A DNA stretch of 64,000 nt from Saccharospirillum sp. MSK14-1 (GCF_003054965.1 NZ_MIES01000033.1:1302001-1366000), one strand, 5' to 3'. Shown: positions 1 through 9,229, counted from the stretch's first letter. The notes: generated by a model not told the origin, from the letters alone. Translations and numbers: made by a program.

Positions 1-1130
1 CTTTCTGCCTGCCCCAGATCACCGGGCAGGCCACCAACCAAGACCACAAACTCATCACCGCCGGTACGCGCCAGACTGTCTGAGGTGCGCGAACAGGCTT
101 TCATACGCCGGGCCACCTGCACCAGTAACTCATCGCCGAGCGAATGGCCAAAGGCATCATTGAGCTGTTTAAAATGATCCAGGTCGATGTACAGCAAGGC
201 CGCATACTGACGCGTGCGCCTCGATTGCTGACGGACGTTATCAAGACGCTCAATCAGCAGGCGTCGATTGGCCAACAGCGTCAATGGGTCCTGATACGCC
301 AGCTTTTGCATTTGCGCTTCGGCGGCCTTGCGCTCGGTAATATCACTGAAGCTGGCAATGTAGTGTGTGACCATGTTGGCCCCATCGCGCACCGCCTTGA
401 TCACCGCCCGCTCAGTAAACAGCCCGCCATTCTTGCGCCGGTTGCAGAGCTCCCCGGACCAATAACCTTCCTGCTCGATGTCACGCCAAAGCTGCTGATA
501 AAAAGACTCATCATGAATGCCAGAACTGAGCAACGACGGATTGCGTCCGATAACCTCATCTTCGCGATAGCCGGTGATCTCGGTAAACGCCGCATTAACC
601 CGAATGATGCGTCGTTCACGGTCAGTGATCAGCACCGCATCCTGAGTCTGCAGCGCAATAGCGGATATCTGATGGTCTGCAAGCGCCTCTTTCTGATCGG
701 TTATATCGCGCATCCACAACAACCAACGCCCAGGCTGGGGCTCCGACCGCCAGCAGGCCGTTACCTCAAACCACCGCCAATAACCATTGACCGGCAGCGA
801 AACCTGGTCGGATACGGCATCGGCAGTGCCGCCCGGCTGGACTATCAACGCCCGAATTACCGAGGCCGCCTCGGTTGGCAAAACCGCTTCAGGCGTCGAC
901 CCAAGATAGGCCTCGCGGGGTCGGTACAGCACATCGTAAGAGCGTGAGTGCAGCTCGCAAAAACGCCCTTCGGCATCGAGCTCAAACACGAAATCCGGCG
1001 CTGCGGCCAAGGTCGCGCGCAGCACTGCATTGCGCCTGATCTGCTTCCGCAGTCGGGCCAATAGCCCCAGTCCCAGCAGCACACACGCGACGACCAACGC
1101 CAGTGCTCCGAACCTCAGCAAAGCATCCAT
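1..1130 (-). CDS. PAS-PAS-GGDEF diguanylate cyclase, C-terminus cut by window edge
   Basis: Reading the minus strand from ATG at 1130 gives 376 open codons running off the left edge. One membrane helix (about residues 5-25) is followed by two PAS-like regions; the second contains T-D-R-E-R-R-I-I-R-V-N and ends in F-S-D-I-T-E-R-K. A GGDEF domain follows, with R-T-G-G-D-E-F at residues 355-361 and an R-x-x-D inhibitory site (R-T-S-D) five residues before it. Intact signature residues predict c-di-GMP synthesis from GTP at the inner membrane, with feedback inhibition. A trailing EAL domain cannot be excluded because the end is missing. The Shine-Dalgarno is weak (GGTGG), so the start is likely rather than certain. 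Confidence 0.88.
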   Translation of the reverse strand, partial: MDALLRFGALALVVACVLLGLGLLARLRKQIRRNAVLRATLAAAPDFVFELDAEGRFCELHSRSYDVLYRPREAYLGSTPEAVLPTEAASVIRALIVQPGGTADAVSDQVSLPVNGYWRWFEVTACWRSEPQPGRWLLWMRDITDQKEALADHQISAIALQTQDAVLITDRERRIIRVNAAFTEITGYREDEVIGRNPSLLSSGIHDESFYQQLWRDIEQEGYWSGELCNRRKNGGLFTERAVIKAVRDGANMVTHYIASFSDITERKAAEAQMQKLAYQDPLTLLANRRLLIERLDNVRQQSRRTRQYAALLYIDLDHFKQLNDAFGHSLGDELLVQVARRMKACSRTSDSLARTGGDEFVVLVGGLPGDLGQAE

Positions 1131-1305
1131 TTTCGCCACCCGATACCATAAAACCAATGGCAGTCTAAAACGGCACAGGCAGACACTGACTGACCTGGAT
1201 CAAGGTGACATTCAGGCCGTCAATAGCATACCGACCTGCCTTGGGCTTCTGACCAGCTAAATCGGGGTAACTGATTGAATCCCTTAAATTTTTTAAAGGC
1301 GGGGG

Positions 1306-1333
1306 TTGCGCGAGGCAATTTTCCAAGTATTAT
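1306..1333 (+). promoter_or_regulatory. Promoter of tRNA-Val
   Basis: A -35-like TTGCGC (1306-1311) and a -10-like TATTAT (1328-1333) are separated by 16 bases, ending 14 bases before the mature tRNA. The GC-rich stretch after the -10 (ACGCCCCGACC) resembles the discriminator of stringently controlled stable-RNA promoters; that regulation is inference. Confidence 0.6.
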
Positions 1334-1347
1334 ACGCCCCGACCTGA

Positions 1348-1424
<77 letters not shown>

Positions 1425-1435
1425 AATTCTTCATG

Positions 1436-1469
1436 AAAACCAAGCACTTAGCGGTGCTTGGTTTTTTTT
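1436..1469 (+). terminator. Intrinsic terminator of tRNA-Val
   Basis: AACCAAGCAC and GTGCTTGGTT form a perfect 10-bp stem around a 6-base loop (TTAGCG), followed by a run of eight T. It starts 12 bases after the tRNA end. Confidence 0.93.
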
Positions 1470-1854
1470 GTGCTTGAGGTTGTGCGAAGTTTTGACAATA
1501 TTCTACTAACGACAGACAGTACCCTAGACTCACGCCTTCCGTTCGTATGCCCCAAAATTAAGAGGCAATGATTCATCAAACCTCCCGCGGCTATTACTCT
1601 GCTTGGCAATGGATCATCGTAGTCAGCACTTTTTGCCACCATTGTAGTAATCAACACCAAATGCTTACGAAGTTTAGTGTGTCCCATATCTGAAGATACT
1701 CACCAATACCTTTTGGTGCTTTGTCCTGCCAAATACGACATCTGGTATCGCTGACCTCCCACCAAAAACTCTGTTCAATTCCAGTTTCGTGCACTTCTGA
1801 AAATCCCTGCTAACTTTCCTAACACAACTCGAAACTGCGAAGAGATCCCCCTTC
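1470..1854. other. Non-coding gap, 385 bp
   Basis: No convincing gene. Two short overlapping minus-strand frames match no family I recognise and have no good start signals. The stretch is AT-richer than the DNA to its left and probably holds the promoter of the signalling operon at 1855. I saw no repeat of the tRNA 3' end that would mark an attachment site. Confidence 0.6.
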
Positions 1855-3663
1855 ATGAACCAAGCTGTAGCCAACGATGTTCCCGCTGTGAAGAACTCTC
1901 ACGGGAGACTTCACTGGTATCACTGGTTAGTTATCGGCTTATCACTAATGTTGACTCTCGGTGCTTTCAAGATCACAGAAAGACAGGTCCAGCTAAAAAG
2001 TGAAGAGCAATTTGAGTTTCAATCTCAACAAATTTTGGATCTCGTACAGGAGCGTATGGCCAAGTACGAAGAAGCGTTATTGGCTGGAGTCTCATCACTG
2101 CGAATGTTTCCTTCGACCGCGACCCGCTCAGACTGGCTAACGTTTGCCGACAGTCTAGACATAGGCGAGCGATTCCCTGGTATCAATGGCATTGGTGTCA
2201 TTCACTACGTACCACCGGAAAAACTGGAGGATTACCTAGCTTGGCAGCGTGAATCAATGCCTGGATACAACATTCATCCTGCACACAATGAAGACGAATA
2301 CTGGCCAATTACCTATATCGAACCAGAAATAACCAATACGCGCGCTGTCGGTTTAGATATGGCCCACGAGCAGAATCGTTTCACCGCGGCTAAAAAAGCC
2401 AGGGATACCGGTAAAGCCAACATCACCGGTCCCATTACTCTGGTCCAGGATGCTCAGCAAACACCTGGATTCCTATTCTACGCCCCCTGGTATGCTGATC
2501 GAGGCCCTGTCGCGACACACGGTGACAGCAACGGGAATTTTATGGGGCTTGTGTATGCCCCTTTCATTATGTTCAAGCTAATGGACGGAACGCTGGCGAA
2601 CACTAACCGCTTAGTAAATTTCAGCATTCATGATGGAGACGTTGAGCTCTACAACGAATTGAACAGTTCTTCTGAGAACTACGATCCCGACCCACTATAC
2701 ACCCGCGAAGAAACACTTGAACTTTATGGCCGGCCATGGCGTTTTAATCTTCAATCCACGCAGCTATTCCGCGATCAACAGACCAATACTCAGCCTTTTA
2801 TAATTCTTGCTGGCGGTATCACGATCGAGATTCTTATAATTTTCATTTTCATTGTATTAGCACGATCGAATAAAAGTGCGATTGCCTATGCAGATCGGGT
2901 TACCAAAGACCTTAGAGCTCAGAAAAATGAACTTGAGAGCGTTTCACAGAACTTAGAATCCCGTAACCATGAGCTGGTAGAAGCGAACAAAGAACTCGAT
3001 CAATTCGCGTTTGTTGCATCGCACGATCTTAAAGCCCCACTGAGAGGCATTAACCAGTTAGCGCTGTGGATTGAAGAAGATCTCAAGGAAAGCCTGACGC
3101 CTCAAACTAAAGAGTACTTAGATCTATTGCAAAACCGCACTGCCAGGCTGGAAAAGCTCCTCAATGACTTGTTGGCGTACTCACGCGTCGGACGCAAAGA
3201 AGGGGAAATGACAGAGATCACGGTTAGCAAGTTTATTGATGACATTTTCTCCCTACTCAGCCCGCCTGACAGTTTTAAACTCGACTATAAAGACGCCGTT
3301 GGTACCGTCACCACTATGAGCATTCCCCTGGAATTGATACTGCGGAACTTGATGAGCAACGCCATTAAACACCACGACAAACAGAGCGGCACCATAAGCG
3401 TTGTTGCTAAAGAGGTTGGCACTCGCATTCAATTCAGTGTAACTGACGATGGACCAGGCATACCTCCAGAGCATCAGGAACGAGTATTCGACCTGTTCCA
3501 TACTCTTAAACCCCGTGACCAAGTCGAAGGGAGTGGATTAGGCTTATCGGTCATCAAAAAGACACTCGATCGCTATAACTGTCAATATCGTCTCATCTCT
3601 GATGGCCAGCGCGGCTGCACTTTCGAATTTGACTGGCCATTTGTTCGGGAGGTCAAGGAGTAA
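1855..3663 (+). CDS. CHASE-domain membrane sensor histidine kinase
   Basis: 602 residues. A membrane helix (about 23-41) precedes an extracytoplasmic CHASE domain (about 75-280; F-P-G-I-N-G-I-G-V-I and G-F-L-F-Y-A-P-W-Y are typical), then a second helix (about 315-337) and a coiled coil. The phospho-acceptor is H390 in F-V-A-S-H-D-L-K-A-P, a phytochrome-like HisKA box. The ATPase has an N box (N-L-M-S-N-A-I-K-H), G1 (D-D-G-P-G-I-P) and G2 (G-S-G-L-G-L-S). It should autophosphorylate in response to an unknown small ligand. There is no receiver domain of its own; the likely partner starts 5 bp downstream, whose ribosome site AAGGAG overlaps this gene's stop. The operon looks AT-richer than nearby genes. 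Confidence 0.93.
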   Translation: MNQAVANDVPAVKNSHGRLHWYHWLVIGLSLMLTLGAFKITERQVQLKSEEQFEFQSQQILDLVQERMAKYEEALLAGVSSLRMFPSTATRSDWLTFADSLDIGERFPGINGIGVIHYVPPEKLEDYLAWQRESMPGYNIHPAHNEDEYWPITYIEPEITNTRAVGLDMAHEQNRFTAAKKARDTGKANITGPITLVQDAQQTPGFLFYAPWYADRGPVATHGDSNGNFMGLVYAPFIMFKLMDGTLANTNRLVNFSIHDGDVELYNELNSSSENYDPDPLYTREETLELYGRPWRFNLQSTQLFRDQQTNTQPFIILAGGITIEILIIFIFIVLARSNKSAIAYADRVTKDLRAQKNELESVSQNLESRNHELVEANKELDQFAFVASHDLKAPLRGINQLALWIEEDLKESLTPQTKEYLDLLQNRTARLEKLLNDLLAYSRVGRKEGEMTEITVSKFIDDIFSLLSPPDSFKLDYKDAVGTVTTMSIPLELILRNLMSNAIKHHDKQSGTISVVAKEVGTRIQFSVTDDGPGIPPEHQERVFDLFHTLKPRDQVEGSGLGLSVIKKTLDRYNCQYRLISDGQRGCTFEFDWPFVREVKE

Positions 3664-3668
3664 AAACA

Positions 3669-4094
3669 ATGACGGAACAACCTTATCAACAAGTCAGCAT
3701 CTTGCTGGTTGAAGATGATGACATCGATGCAATGAGTATTGAACGCTCCATTAAAAAGATGAGGCTGGCGAATCCGCTGGTTAGGGTTATCGATGGTGTT
3801 GAAGCATTAGCCGTTCTTCATAATGACAGTATTCCCAAGCCGCGTATCGTATTACTCGATCTAAACATGCCACGAATGGGTGGGTTGGAATTTTTAGAAG
3901 CTATTCGCAATGACGAAAAATTAAATGACACTGTCGTCTTTGTATTAACAACATCACAAAGTGAAGAAGAAATTTATGAGGCGTATAAAAAAAACATTGC
4001 TGACTACATCATTAAGTCATCGTTAAGCCAGGACTTCAATCAAGTGCTTAAATTCCTGGATCACTATTGGCAGCTAGTTGTCCTTCCGTCCTAG
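3669..4094 (+). CDS. Single-domain response regulator (Rcp1-like receiver)
   Basis: 141 residues, a receiver domain and nothing else. Acidic residues E-D-D-D lie at the start, the phospho-acceptor is D64 in V-L-L-D-L-N-M-P, the switch Thr/Ser is in L-T-T-S, and the lysine is in I-I-K-S. The form with an N-M-P-R-M-G-G segment and a long last helix is typical of Rcp1-type regulators encoded beside phytochrome-like kinases. It probably takes phosphate from the CHASE kinase and acts by protein contact, either on the next gene's product or as a shuttle. The start follows AAGGAG by a good distance. Confidence 0.92.
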   Translation: MTEQPYQQVSILLVEDDDIDAMSIERSIKKMRLANPLVRVIDGVEALAVLHNDSIPKPRIVLLDLNMPRMGGLEFLEAIRNDEKLNDTVVFVLTTSQSEEEIYEAYKKNIADYIIKSSLSQDFNQVLKFLDHYWQLVVLPS

Positions 4095-4115
4095 AGCTGT
4101 AGAGTCGATAAAACT

Positions 4116-5816
4116 ATGAATATATTGATCATTGATGACGACGCGATCGACCGTATGTCCGCTATTAGGACCCTTGGAGAGTCAGAATTAACGCTTGATC
4201 AAGTCGATCAAGCACCTACGGCCGAAGAAGGCATTAGGCTCGCTACGCAGCGGAAATATAATGTCATTCTGTTGGACTACCAAATCCCGCCCTACAATGG
4301 CATCGAAGTCCTGCGTGAAATCCGAGGCAGTAACGACTACGCCACTTCCATCGTGATGCTCAGTCATAGTAATGATGAGCAATTGGCTCTCGATTGTATT
4401 GAAGCAGGTGCTCAAGACTTCGTGATGAAAAGCGAAGTCACTGCAACCCGATTAAAGCGCGCCATCTTATTGTCCGCAGAGCGCCACCACTTGGAACTGC
4501 AAGTACGTGACAGTCACGATATGCTGAGACGGCTTGCCGAACAAGACAGCCTGACCGGTCTCAGTAACCGGTATTTTTTCGATGAAGCATTGAAAGATGC
4601 AATCCCTAAAGCAGAACGCAACGGCAAACAACTGGCTGTCGTATTACTCGACTTAGACAAATTCAAGAACATTAATGACACTCTGGGCCACCAGGCCGGG
4701 GATATATTTCTGCAGGAAGTGGCACAGCGCATGGAAGTGCCCATCCGTGAAGGTGATAAATTATGCCGCTTAGGCGGAGATGAGTTTGCCATCTTGGTCC
4801 ATGACCTGGTTCACCCTACCCAGGTACGCCTACTGGTAAACCGTGTGTTTGATGCGCTGGCTGGTCCTGTTGAAATTGACGGTCACAGTCTGGAGATTAC
4901 CGCCAGTGTGGGTATCGCGACATACCCCGACTGTGCAACCGATGCAGTCGGCTTAATGAAGTGTGCTGATGTGGCGATGTATCGCTCGAAATCCTTGGGA
5001 CGAAACCAGGTTCAGTATTACTCACGAACGTTTCACCAAGCGGTCGAAAGCCGTGTTCGCATTGAAAACGACTTAGGTAAGGCATTAGCAGCAAATCAAC
5101 TGTTGCTCCACTACCAACCGCAAGTCGATGCGAAAGACTCTTCATTAGTGGGCATTGAAGCGCTGATACGCTGGGAACACCCTGAACTCGGATTGGTCCC
5201 ACCCGATGAATTCATACCCATTGCTGAAGAATCAAATCTCATCATCGAGATAGGCCGTTGGGTAATCGATACAGCTTGTCGTCAATTTAGTGAATGGCTG
5301 AAAGCTGGAGCCAGCACAAACATGAAATACTCGATTGCTGCCAACCTCTCCGCACGACAGTTGAAAGATGGCGGCTTGGTGAGCTTTCTAACCAGCTGCC
5401 TTGAAAAGTACCAAATCCCTCCGGCTTCACTGGAGCTGGAGCTAACGGAAAGTAGCCTAGAGCAAAGCCTCAGCGCCTTGGACATGCTGAACAGTCTGAC
5501 AGACATGGGCATTCAATTGGCGCTGGATGATTTTGGAACGGGTTACTCTTCATTGTCTCACCTAAAACAGTATCCGTTGAATATCTTAAAAATTGATAAA
5601 TCGTTCGTACAAAATATCGACGATAAGAAACAAGCTAACTTATTAAAAGCCATCTGCTCATTCGCCCATTCGCTGGAATATGAAACGGTAGCCGAAGGTG
5701 TTGAAACAAAAGAGCAAGTTAAAATATGCCGTGAACTCGGAGTAAAACGGCTACAGGGTTATTTCTTTTCACGACCTCTTCCTGCGCACCAGTTAAAGAG
5801 CCGGTGGTTGAGCTAA
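4116..5816 (+). CDS. Receiver-GGDEF-EAL c-di-GMP turnover protein
   Basis: 566 residues, soluble. A receiver domain (1-125; phospho-acceptor D54 in I-L-L-D-Y-Q-I-P) is followed by GGDEF (motif G-G-D-E-F at 220-224, inhibitory R-E-G-D at 211-214) and EAL (E-A-L at 348-350). The EAL domain keeps A-N-L-S-A-R, E-L-T-E-S, D-D-F-G-T-G-Y-S-S-L, L-K-I-D-K-S-F and A-E-G-V-E-T, the metal and general-base residues. Both cyclase and phosphodiesterase activities are therefore possible; which dominates cannot be read from sequence. It lies 21 bp after the receiver gene in the same operon, so a CHASE kinase to receiver to c-di-GMP route is likely. No clear terminator follows. Confidence 0.93.
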   Translation: MNILIIDDDAIDRMSAIRTLGESELTLDQVDQAPTAEEGIRLATQRKYNVILLDYQIPPYNGIEVLREIRGSNDYATSIVMLSHSNDEQLALDCIEAGAQDFVMKSEVTATRLKRAILLSAERHHLELQVRDSHDMLRRLAEQDSLTGLSNRYFFDEALKDAIPKAERNGKQLAVVLLDLDKFKNINDTLGHQAGDIFLQEVAQRMEVPIREGDKLCRLGGDEFAILVHDLVHPTQVRLLVNRVFDALAGPVEIDGHSLEITASVGIATYPDCATDAVGLMKCADVAMYRSKSLGRNQVQYYSRTFHQAVESRVRIENDLGKALAANQLLLHYQPQVDAKDSSLVGIEALIRWEHPELGLVPPDEFIPIAEESNLIIEIGRWVIDTACRQFSEWLKAGASTNMKYSIAANLSARQLKDGGLVSFLTSCLEKYQIPPASLELELTESSLEQSLSALDMLNSLTDMGIQLALDDFGTGYSSLSHLKQYPLNILKIDKSFVQNIDDKKQANLLKAICSFAHSLEYETVAEGVETKEQVKICRELGVKRLQGYFFSRPLPAHQLKSRWLS

Positions 5817-5932
5817 CACTCACAGTCCGGCCATTATTCACCTTAGATTGGTAGCAATTAACTAGCCCAATAACCGACCACCGACTAAATAATCCACTCA
5901 AAGACAACTTTTAGCACGAAGAACTCAATTTC

Positions 5933-5948
5933 TGTGATTTGCATCACA
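5933..5948. promoter_or_regulatory. CRP/Vfr-type palindrome
   Basis: TGTGA (5933-5937), six bases, then TCACA (5944-5948): perfect CRP half-sites with the canonical spacing. The centre is about 140 bp before the lipoprotein start at 6081 and about 125 bp after the stop of the c-di-GMP gene, so the lipoprotein gene is the likely target. No clear -10/-35 pair was picked out between them. Confidence 0.6.
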
Positions 5949-6080
5949 CTCATTTCTGAGCAATAGGGCATATTAGCCGCGCCTTTCAATGGAAAGTTGA
6001 TCGGTCGACGTCCGCGCACCCTTGGATGAATGTGCAGACCCTGTCGACGATGTCGTTCAGTGAATGATGTTGAGGCGTTC

Positions 6081-7889
6081 GTGAATTCAGCAATCTACTT
6101 GTACCAAGCTTTACGACCATCCGTCACGATCCTCGCTCTGGTTGCCCTCTTAAGCGCTTGTTCTCCCGAATCCAATACCCCAGATGGCCCAACTGGCCCT
6201 CCCGGTCCGGTATTAACGGTCGAACCGATTAAGCAGTTCCGTTTTGATTGGCCCGCCAGCGAAAGCGGCACGCACTATCGCATTCTGGAAAATCCGGATG
6301 GGCAATCTGGGTTTACCGACGTCAGTGGCGACATTCCTATTGGCACTGAAACCTTCACGATAGAGGTGCCATTACACGCCCGTATCCGTGCGCAATACAT
6401 TCTTCAGCGATGTGATGGTTCCGAGTGCGCCGACAGCCGGGCCACCACCATAGCCGACAATCTGGCCAGGGGTGTCGGCTATTTCAAACCCGATGTACTG
6501 GTGTCATTTGGTTATGAATTTGGGCAAGCCGTGGCACTCAGTGGCGATGGCAAAACCATGGCCGTTGCCGGCGGGGATGATCTGTATATCTTCGTGGAAA
6601 CCGCCGCAGGGCAATGGCAACAGCAAGACAAAATCGGCTTGCGCTCACCCGCATCCGACTTGGCTTTCAGCAGCGATGGCAACCGACTTGCCGTCGGTTC
6701 ACGTCTTGATAACAGCAACGCTACAGGCATCTACAGCGCTCGATCCGGAGCCAGTACAGGCGGTGCTACTTTTTCCGGTGCCGTCTATGTGTTCAGCCGC
6801 AGTGGGACGAACTGGTCTGAGCAGGCTTATATCAAAGCCAGCAATGTTACCGAGTACGCCTATTTTGGTCGTTCCATCAGTTTAAGCGCTGACGGTACGC
6901 TGTTAGCCGTTGGCGCCAACGCTGAAAACAATGATGACCGAGGCATCAGCACAACCTTCCCGGCCAGCACCGACGTCACAGGGTTGGCAGATTCCGGCGC
7001 TCTCTATCTGTACCGATACTCAGGCGGCCAGTGGCATGAAGACGCCTATATCAAAGCCAGTAATGCCCATACCAAAGACTGGTTTGGTTACAGTGTCAGC
7101 CTGAGCGGTGATGGCCAACGGCTCGTGGTTGGCGCCATCCAAGAAGACAACGATGCAACCGGTGTCAGCACCACCTTCCCCAATGCAGCCGATACGGGCA
7201 ACCAATGGCGATCCGGTGCGGCCTATCTGTACTACTACACAGGCGGCCAGTGGACCGAAGAGGCTTATATCAAAGCCAGCAATACCTTAACGGAAGCCCG
7301 CTTTGGTGCCAGTGTGAGTTTCAATAACGATGGCGACTTACTCGCCGTTGGTGCTCAAGATGAAGCGACGAATATGCACGGCGTACATCAACGCCCCAGT
7401 CCTGGCGCAAGCCATAACCGCTCTGGTTCTGGTGCGGCCTATGTCTTTGCCAGAACGGGTTCCACCTGGACCGAAGCAGCTTTTATAAAAGCCGACAACG
7501 CCGATAACAATGATCACTTCGGCATCGGCGTACGGCTCAGCAGTGATGGCCAGTGGCTGGCGGTGGTCGCCAAAGAAGAGTCGAGCGCGGCAGCGGGCGT
7601 CCATCGATCAAGCCGAAACCAACGCAACAACAGTGTCCCCGGTGCCGGTGCGGTTTATCTCTATCGCCGTAACACCACTCTTTGGTCTGAACAGGCTTAT
7701 GTTAAGGCGAGCAATAATCGCAGTGGTGACGGCGGTTTCGGGTACCATGTCCAGCCCAGCCTAGACCTGAGTAACGACGGTCAACGACTGCTGGTTGGAA
7801 GTTGGGCAGAAGACGGTTTAACCACCGGCATTCAGAGTAACCAGAATGATCGCTCAGGGGATGAGATTGGTGCGGTTTTTCTTTACTAA
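6081..7889 (+). CDS. Seven-bladed FG-GAP propeller lipoprotein (paralogue 1)
   Basis: 602 residues from GTG 6081, which follows TTGAGG at good spacing; an upstream ATG at 6030 would add a basic stretch ahead of the signal peptide. The lipobox L-L-S-A-C puts the lipidated Cys near residue 27, followed by Ser, so outer-membrane sorting is likely. A short Gly/Pro linker leads to a small beta domain with a Cys pair (R-C-D-G-S-E-C-A-D), the hinge G-V-G-Y-F-K, then seven FG-GAP-like blades (F-G-x-S-V-S-L-S-x-D-G, L-A-V-G-A). Y-I-K-A-S-N recurs between blades. The chain ends at G-A-V-F-L-Y, as in its two relatives in this window. Function unknown; a surface or periplasm-facing binding role is inference from the integrin-like fold. 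Confidence 0.85.
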   Translation: MNSAIYLYQALRPSVTILALVALLSACSPESNTPDGPTGPPGPVLTVEPIKQFRFDWPASESGTHYRILENPDGQSGFTDVSGDIPIGTETFTIEVPLHARIRAQYILQRCDGSECADSRATTIADNLARGVGYFKPDVLVSFGYEFGQAVALSGDGKTMAVAGGDDLYIFVETAAGQWQQQDKIGLRSPASDLAFSSDGNRLAVGSRLDNSNATGIYSARSGASTGGATFSGAVYVFSRSGTNWSEQAYIKASNVTEYAYFGRSISLSADGTLLAVGANAENNDDRGISTTFPASTDVTGLADSGALYLYRYSGGQWHEDAYIKASNAHTKDWFGYSVSLSGDGQRLVVGAIQEDNDATGVSTTFPNAADTGNQWRSGAAYLYYYTGGQWTEEAYIKASNTLTEARFGASVSFNNDGDLLAVGAQDEATNMHGVHQRPSPGASHNRSGSGAAYVFARTGSTWTEAAFIKADNADNNDHFGIGVRLSSDGQWLAVVAKEESSAAAGVHRSSRNQRNNSVPGAGAVYLYRRNTTLWSEQAYVKASNNRSGDGGFGYHVQPSLDLSNDGQRLLVGSWAEDGLTTGIQSNQNDRSGDEIGAVFLY

Positions 7890-7942
7890 AAGGTGAACGG
7901 CCAGCAGCCCCATGGCCACTAAGCGATCGATACCCATCATCG

Positions 7943-9229
7943 CTAGACCTGATAATTAATACGTTGCTGGGTACTGATGTGACGACCGTCATTGCCAATG
8001 TCAGCGAACGGCGTGGCTTCACCAACCTTGCTGTAGTCAACGTTGTAGCGCTCTCTCAGGCGCTCATAACCACTGGCTCTGCCTTCCGTGTCTTTGATGA
8101 CCCACTGCAGGATTTCCCGTCGGCGGTTTTCGCCCTGCTCGATCTGACCATCTACCTTGGTATAACGCTGACGCTCTTCACTGTCCCAACGTAATGAGAG
8201 GCTTTGCTGTTCATTCGCGGTTTCGTAGTTCAGGGTTAGCTCACGCCGTTGGCTGGTATTGGTTTCGTCACGCTCAGCGTCGTAAGACTCATGACTGCGT
8301 TGCGCCATTTCCAGATCGAAGTTATAGGTTCCCGGACCGGTTTCACGAAAACCCTGGGTGCGATGCGACGTAAAAGTGCCATCGAAATCGGAACCGGCCT
8401 GAATGCCGCCGCGATCGTTCGCATCCGGTTTCATCGCAACCTGTGTCAGTGCGTCGAGCGTATGAGTGACCAGGTGTCGCGCCTGTTCTGCGCTGGCTCC
8501 AATATCCTGCAGGGCTCGACTGCCTTCGTTTGCAGCTTGCAATAACGCATTCAGACCCGAGCCATAAAAACTGCTCAGCGCATCGCTTTGCAAACCGCCC
8601 GCTAAGTTAAGCGTCGCCCCCAAAACCGATGTTGCTGCAGACAGTTTCTGTTCCAGCCAACCGGTATCGACCTGACCGTATGCTTGTGCAACGGAGCCGG
8701 GTTTCTTGAGCAGTTCAAAGCCATGTCGGTCACTGATACCCGACTCCATATCACTCTGCTGCCAGTCCGACTGTAAGTGTGTTTCCCCCGAGCGCCGCTC
8801 TTCCTGATCGAGCGACAATTGCTGCGACAAGGTGCCCGTCTGTTTCGACGCACTGACTTCCAAATCATCAACCGGTGCATTCGCTAACGACTGAAACAAA
8901 TCCGTTTTGCCATTCGCGCGACCGCCGAACAACTCATCAATTCCGCTGGCCAAGCCCTGCACCAACAACTCAAACGCGTCTTTTTCTTTGTCGGTGAGGG
9001 TCTGAGAAGCGTACAGCGTTAGGTCGGACATTCGACCTGACAAGCCTTGGCGAACACCGAACTCAACCTGGGTCCCGGAATCCAGTGTCAGATGGATGGA
9101 GAAGCTGGCCCCCAGGGTGCGCTGAGGAGTTTGGTCCGACTCATCAACCGACGGCGGGCGTACCTGGCTTAACTGGTCAAAATCCAGCTTAGCGGCCAAC
9201 CCCTCAAATCGATTGTTGATTGAAACCAT
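7943..9229 (-). CDS. Uncharacterised 428-residue soluble protein
   Basis: I do not recognise a family. The ATG at 9229 is preceded by GGAG at 7-8 bases, so I prefer it to an in-frame start 33 codons upstream. No signal peptide or membrane helix. The N-terminal part (about 45-115) alternates beta strands and ends in a helix with T-L-T-D-K-E-K-D-A-F-E. The middle (about 190-290) is Ala/Leu-rich and helical. The C-terminal third is highly charged and Gln/Arg/Glu-rich, with repeated R-R-E and long beta-like segments. It is transcribed away from the sirtuin gene with a 132-bp shared upstream region, and converges on the propeller lipoprotein gene (53 bp between the stops). Confidence 0.75.
   Translation of the reverse strand: MVSINNRFEGLAAKLDFDQLSQVRPPSVDESDQTPQRTLGASFSIHLTLDSGTQVEFGVRQGLSGRMSDLTLYASQTLTDKEKDAFELLVQGLASGIDELFGGRANGKTDLFQSLANAPVDDLEVSASKQTGTLSQQLSLDQEERRSGETHLQSDWQQSDMESGISDRHGFELLKKPGSVAQAYGQVDTGWLEQKLSAATSVLGATLNLAGGLQSDALSSFYGSGLNALLQAANEGSRALQDIGASAEQARHLVTHTLDALTQVAMKPDANDRGGIQAGSDFDGTFTSHRTQGFRETGPGTYNFDLEMAQRSHESYDAERDETNTSQRRELTLNYETANEQQSLSLRWDSEERQRYTKVDGQIEQGENRRREILQWVIKDTEGRASGYERLRERYNVDYSKVGEATPFADIGNDGRHISTQQRINYQV

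Noticed and set aside
1448-1874. Two minus-strand frames after the tRNA that could be remains of an integrase
   Set aside because: No tyrosine-recombinase catalytic motif, no start signals, and no repeat of the tRNA 3' end further on; the faint likeness of L-G-H-T is not enough.
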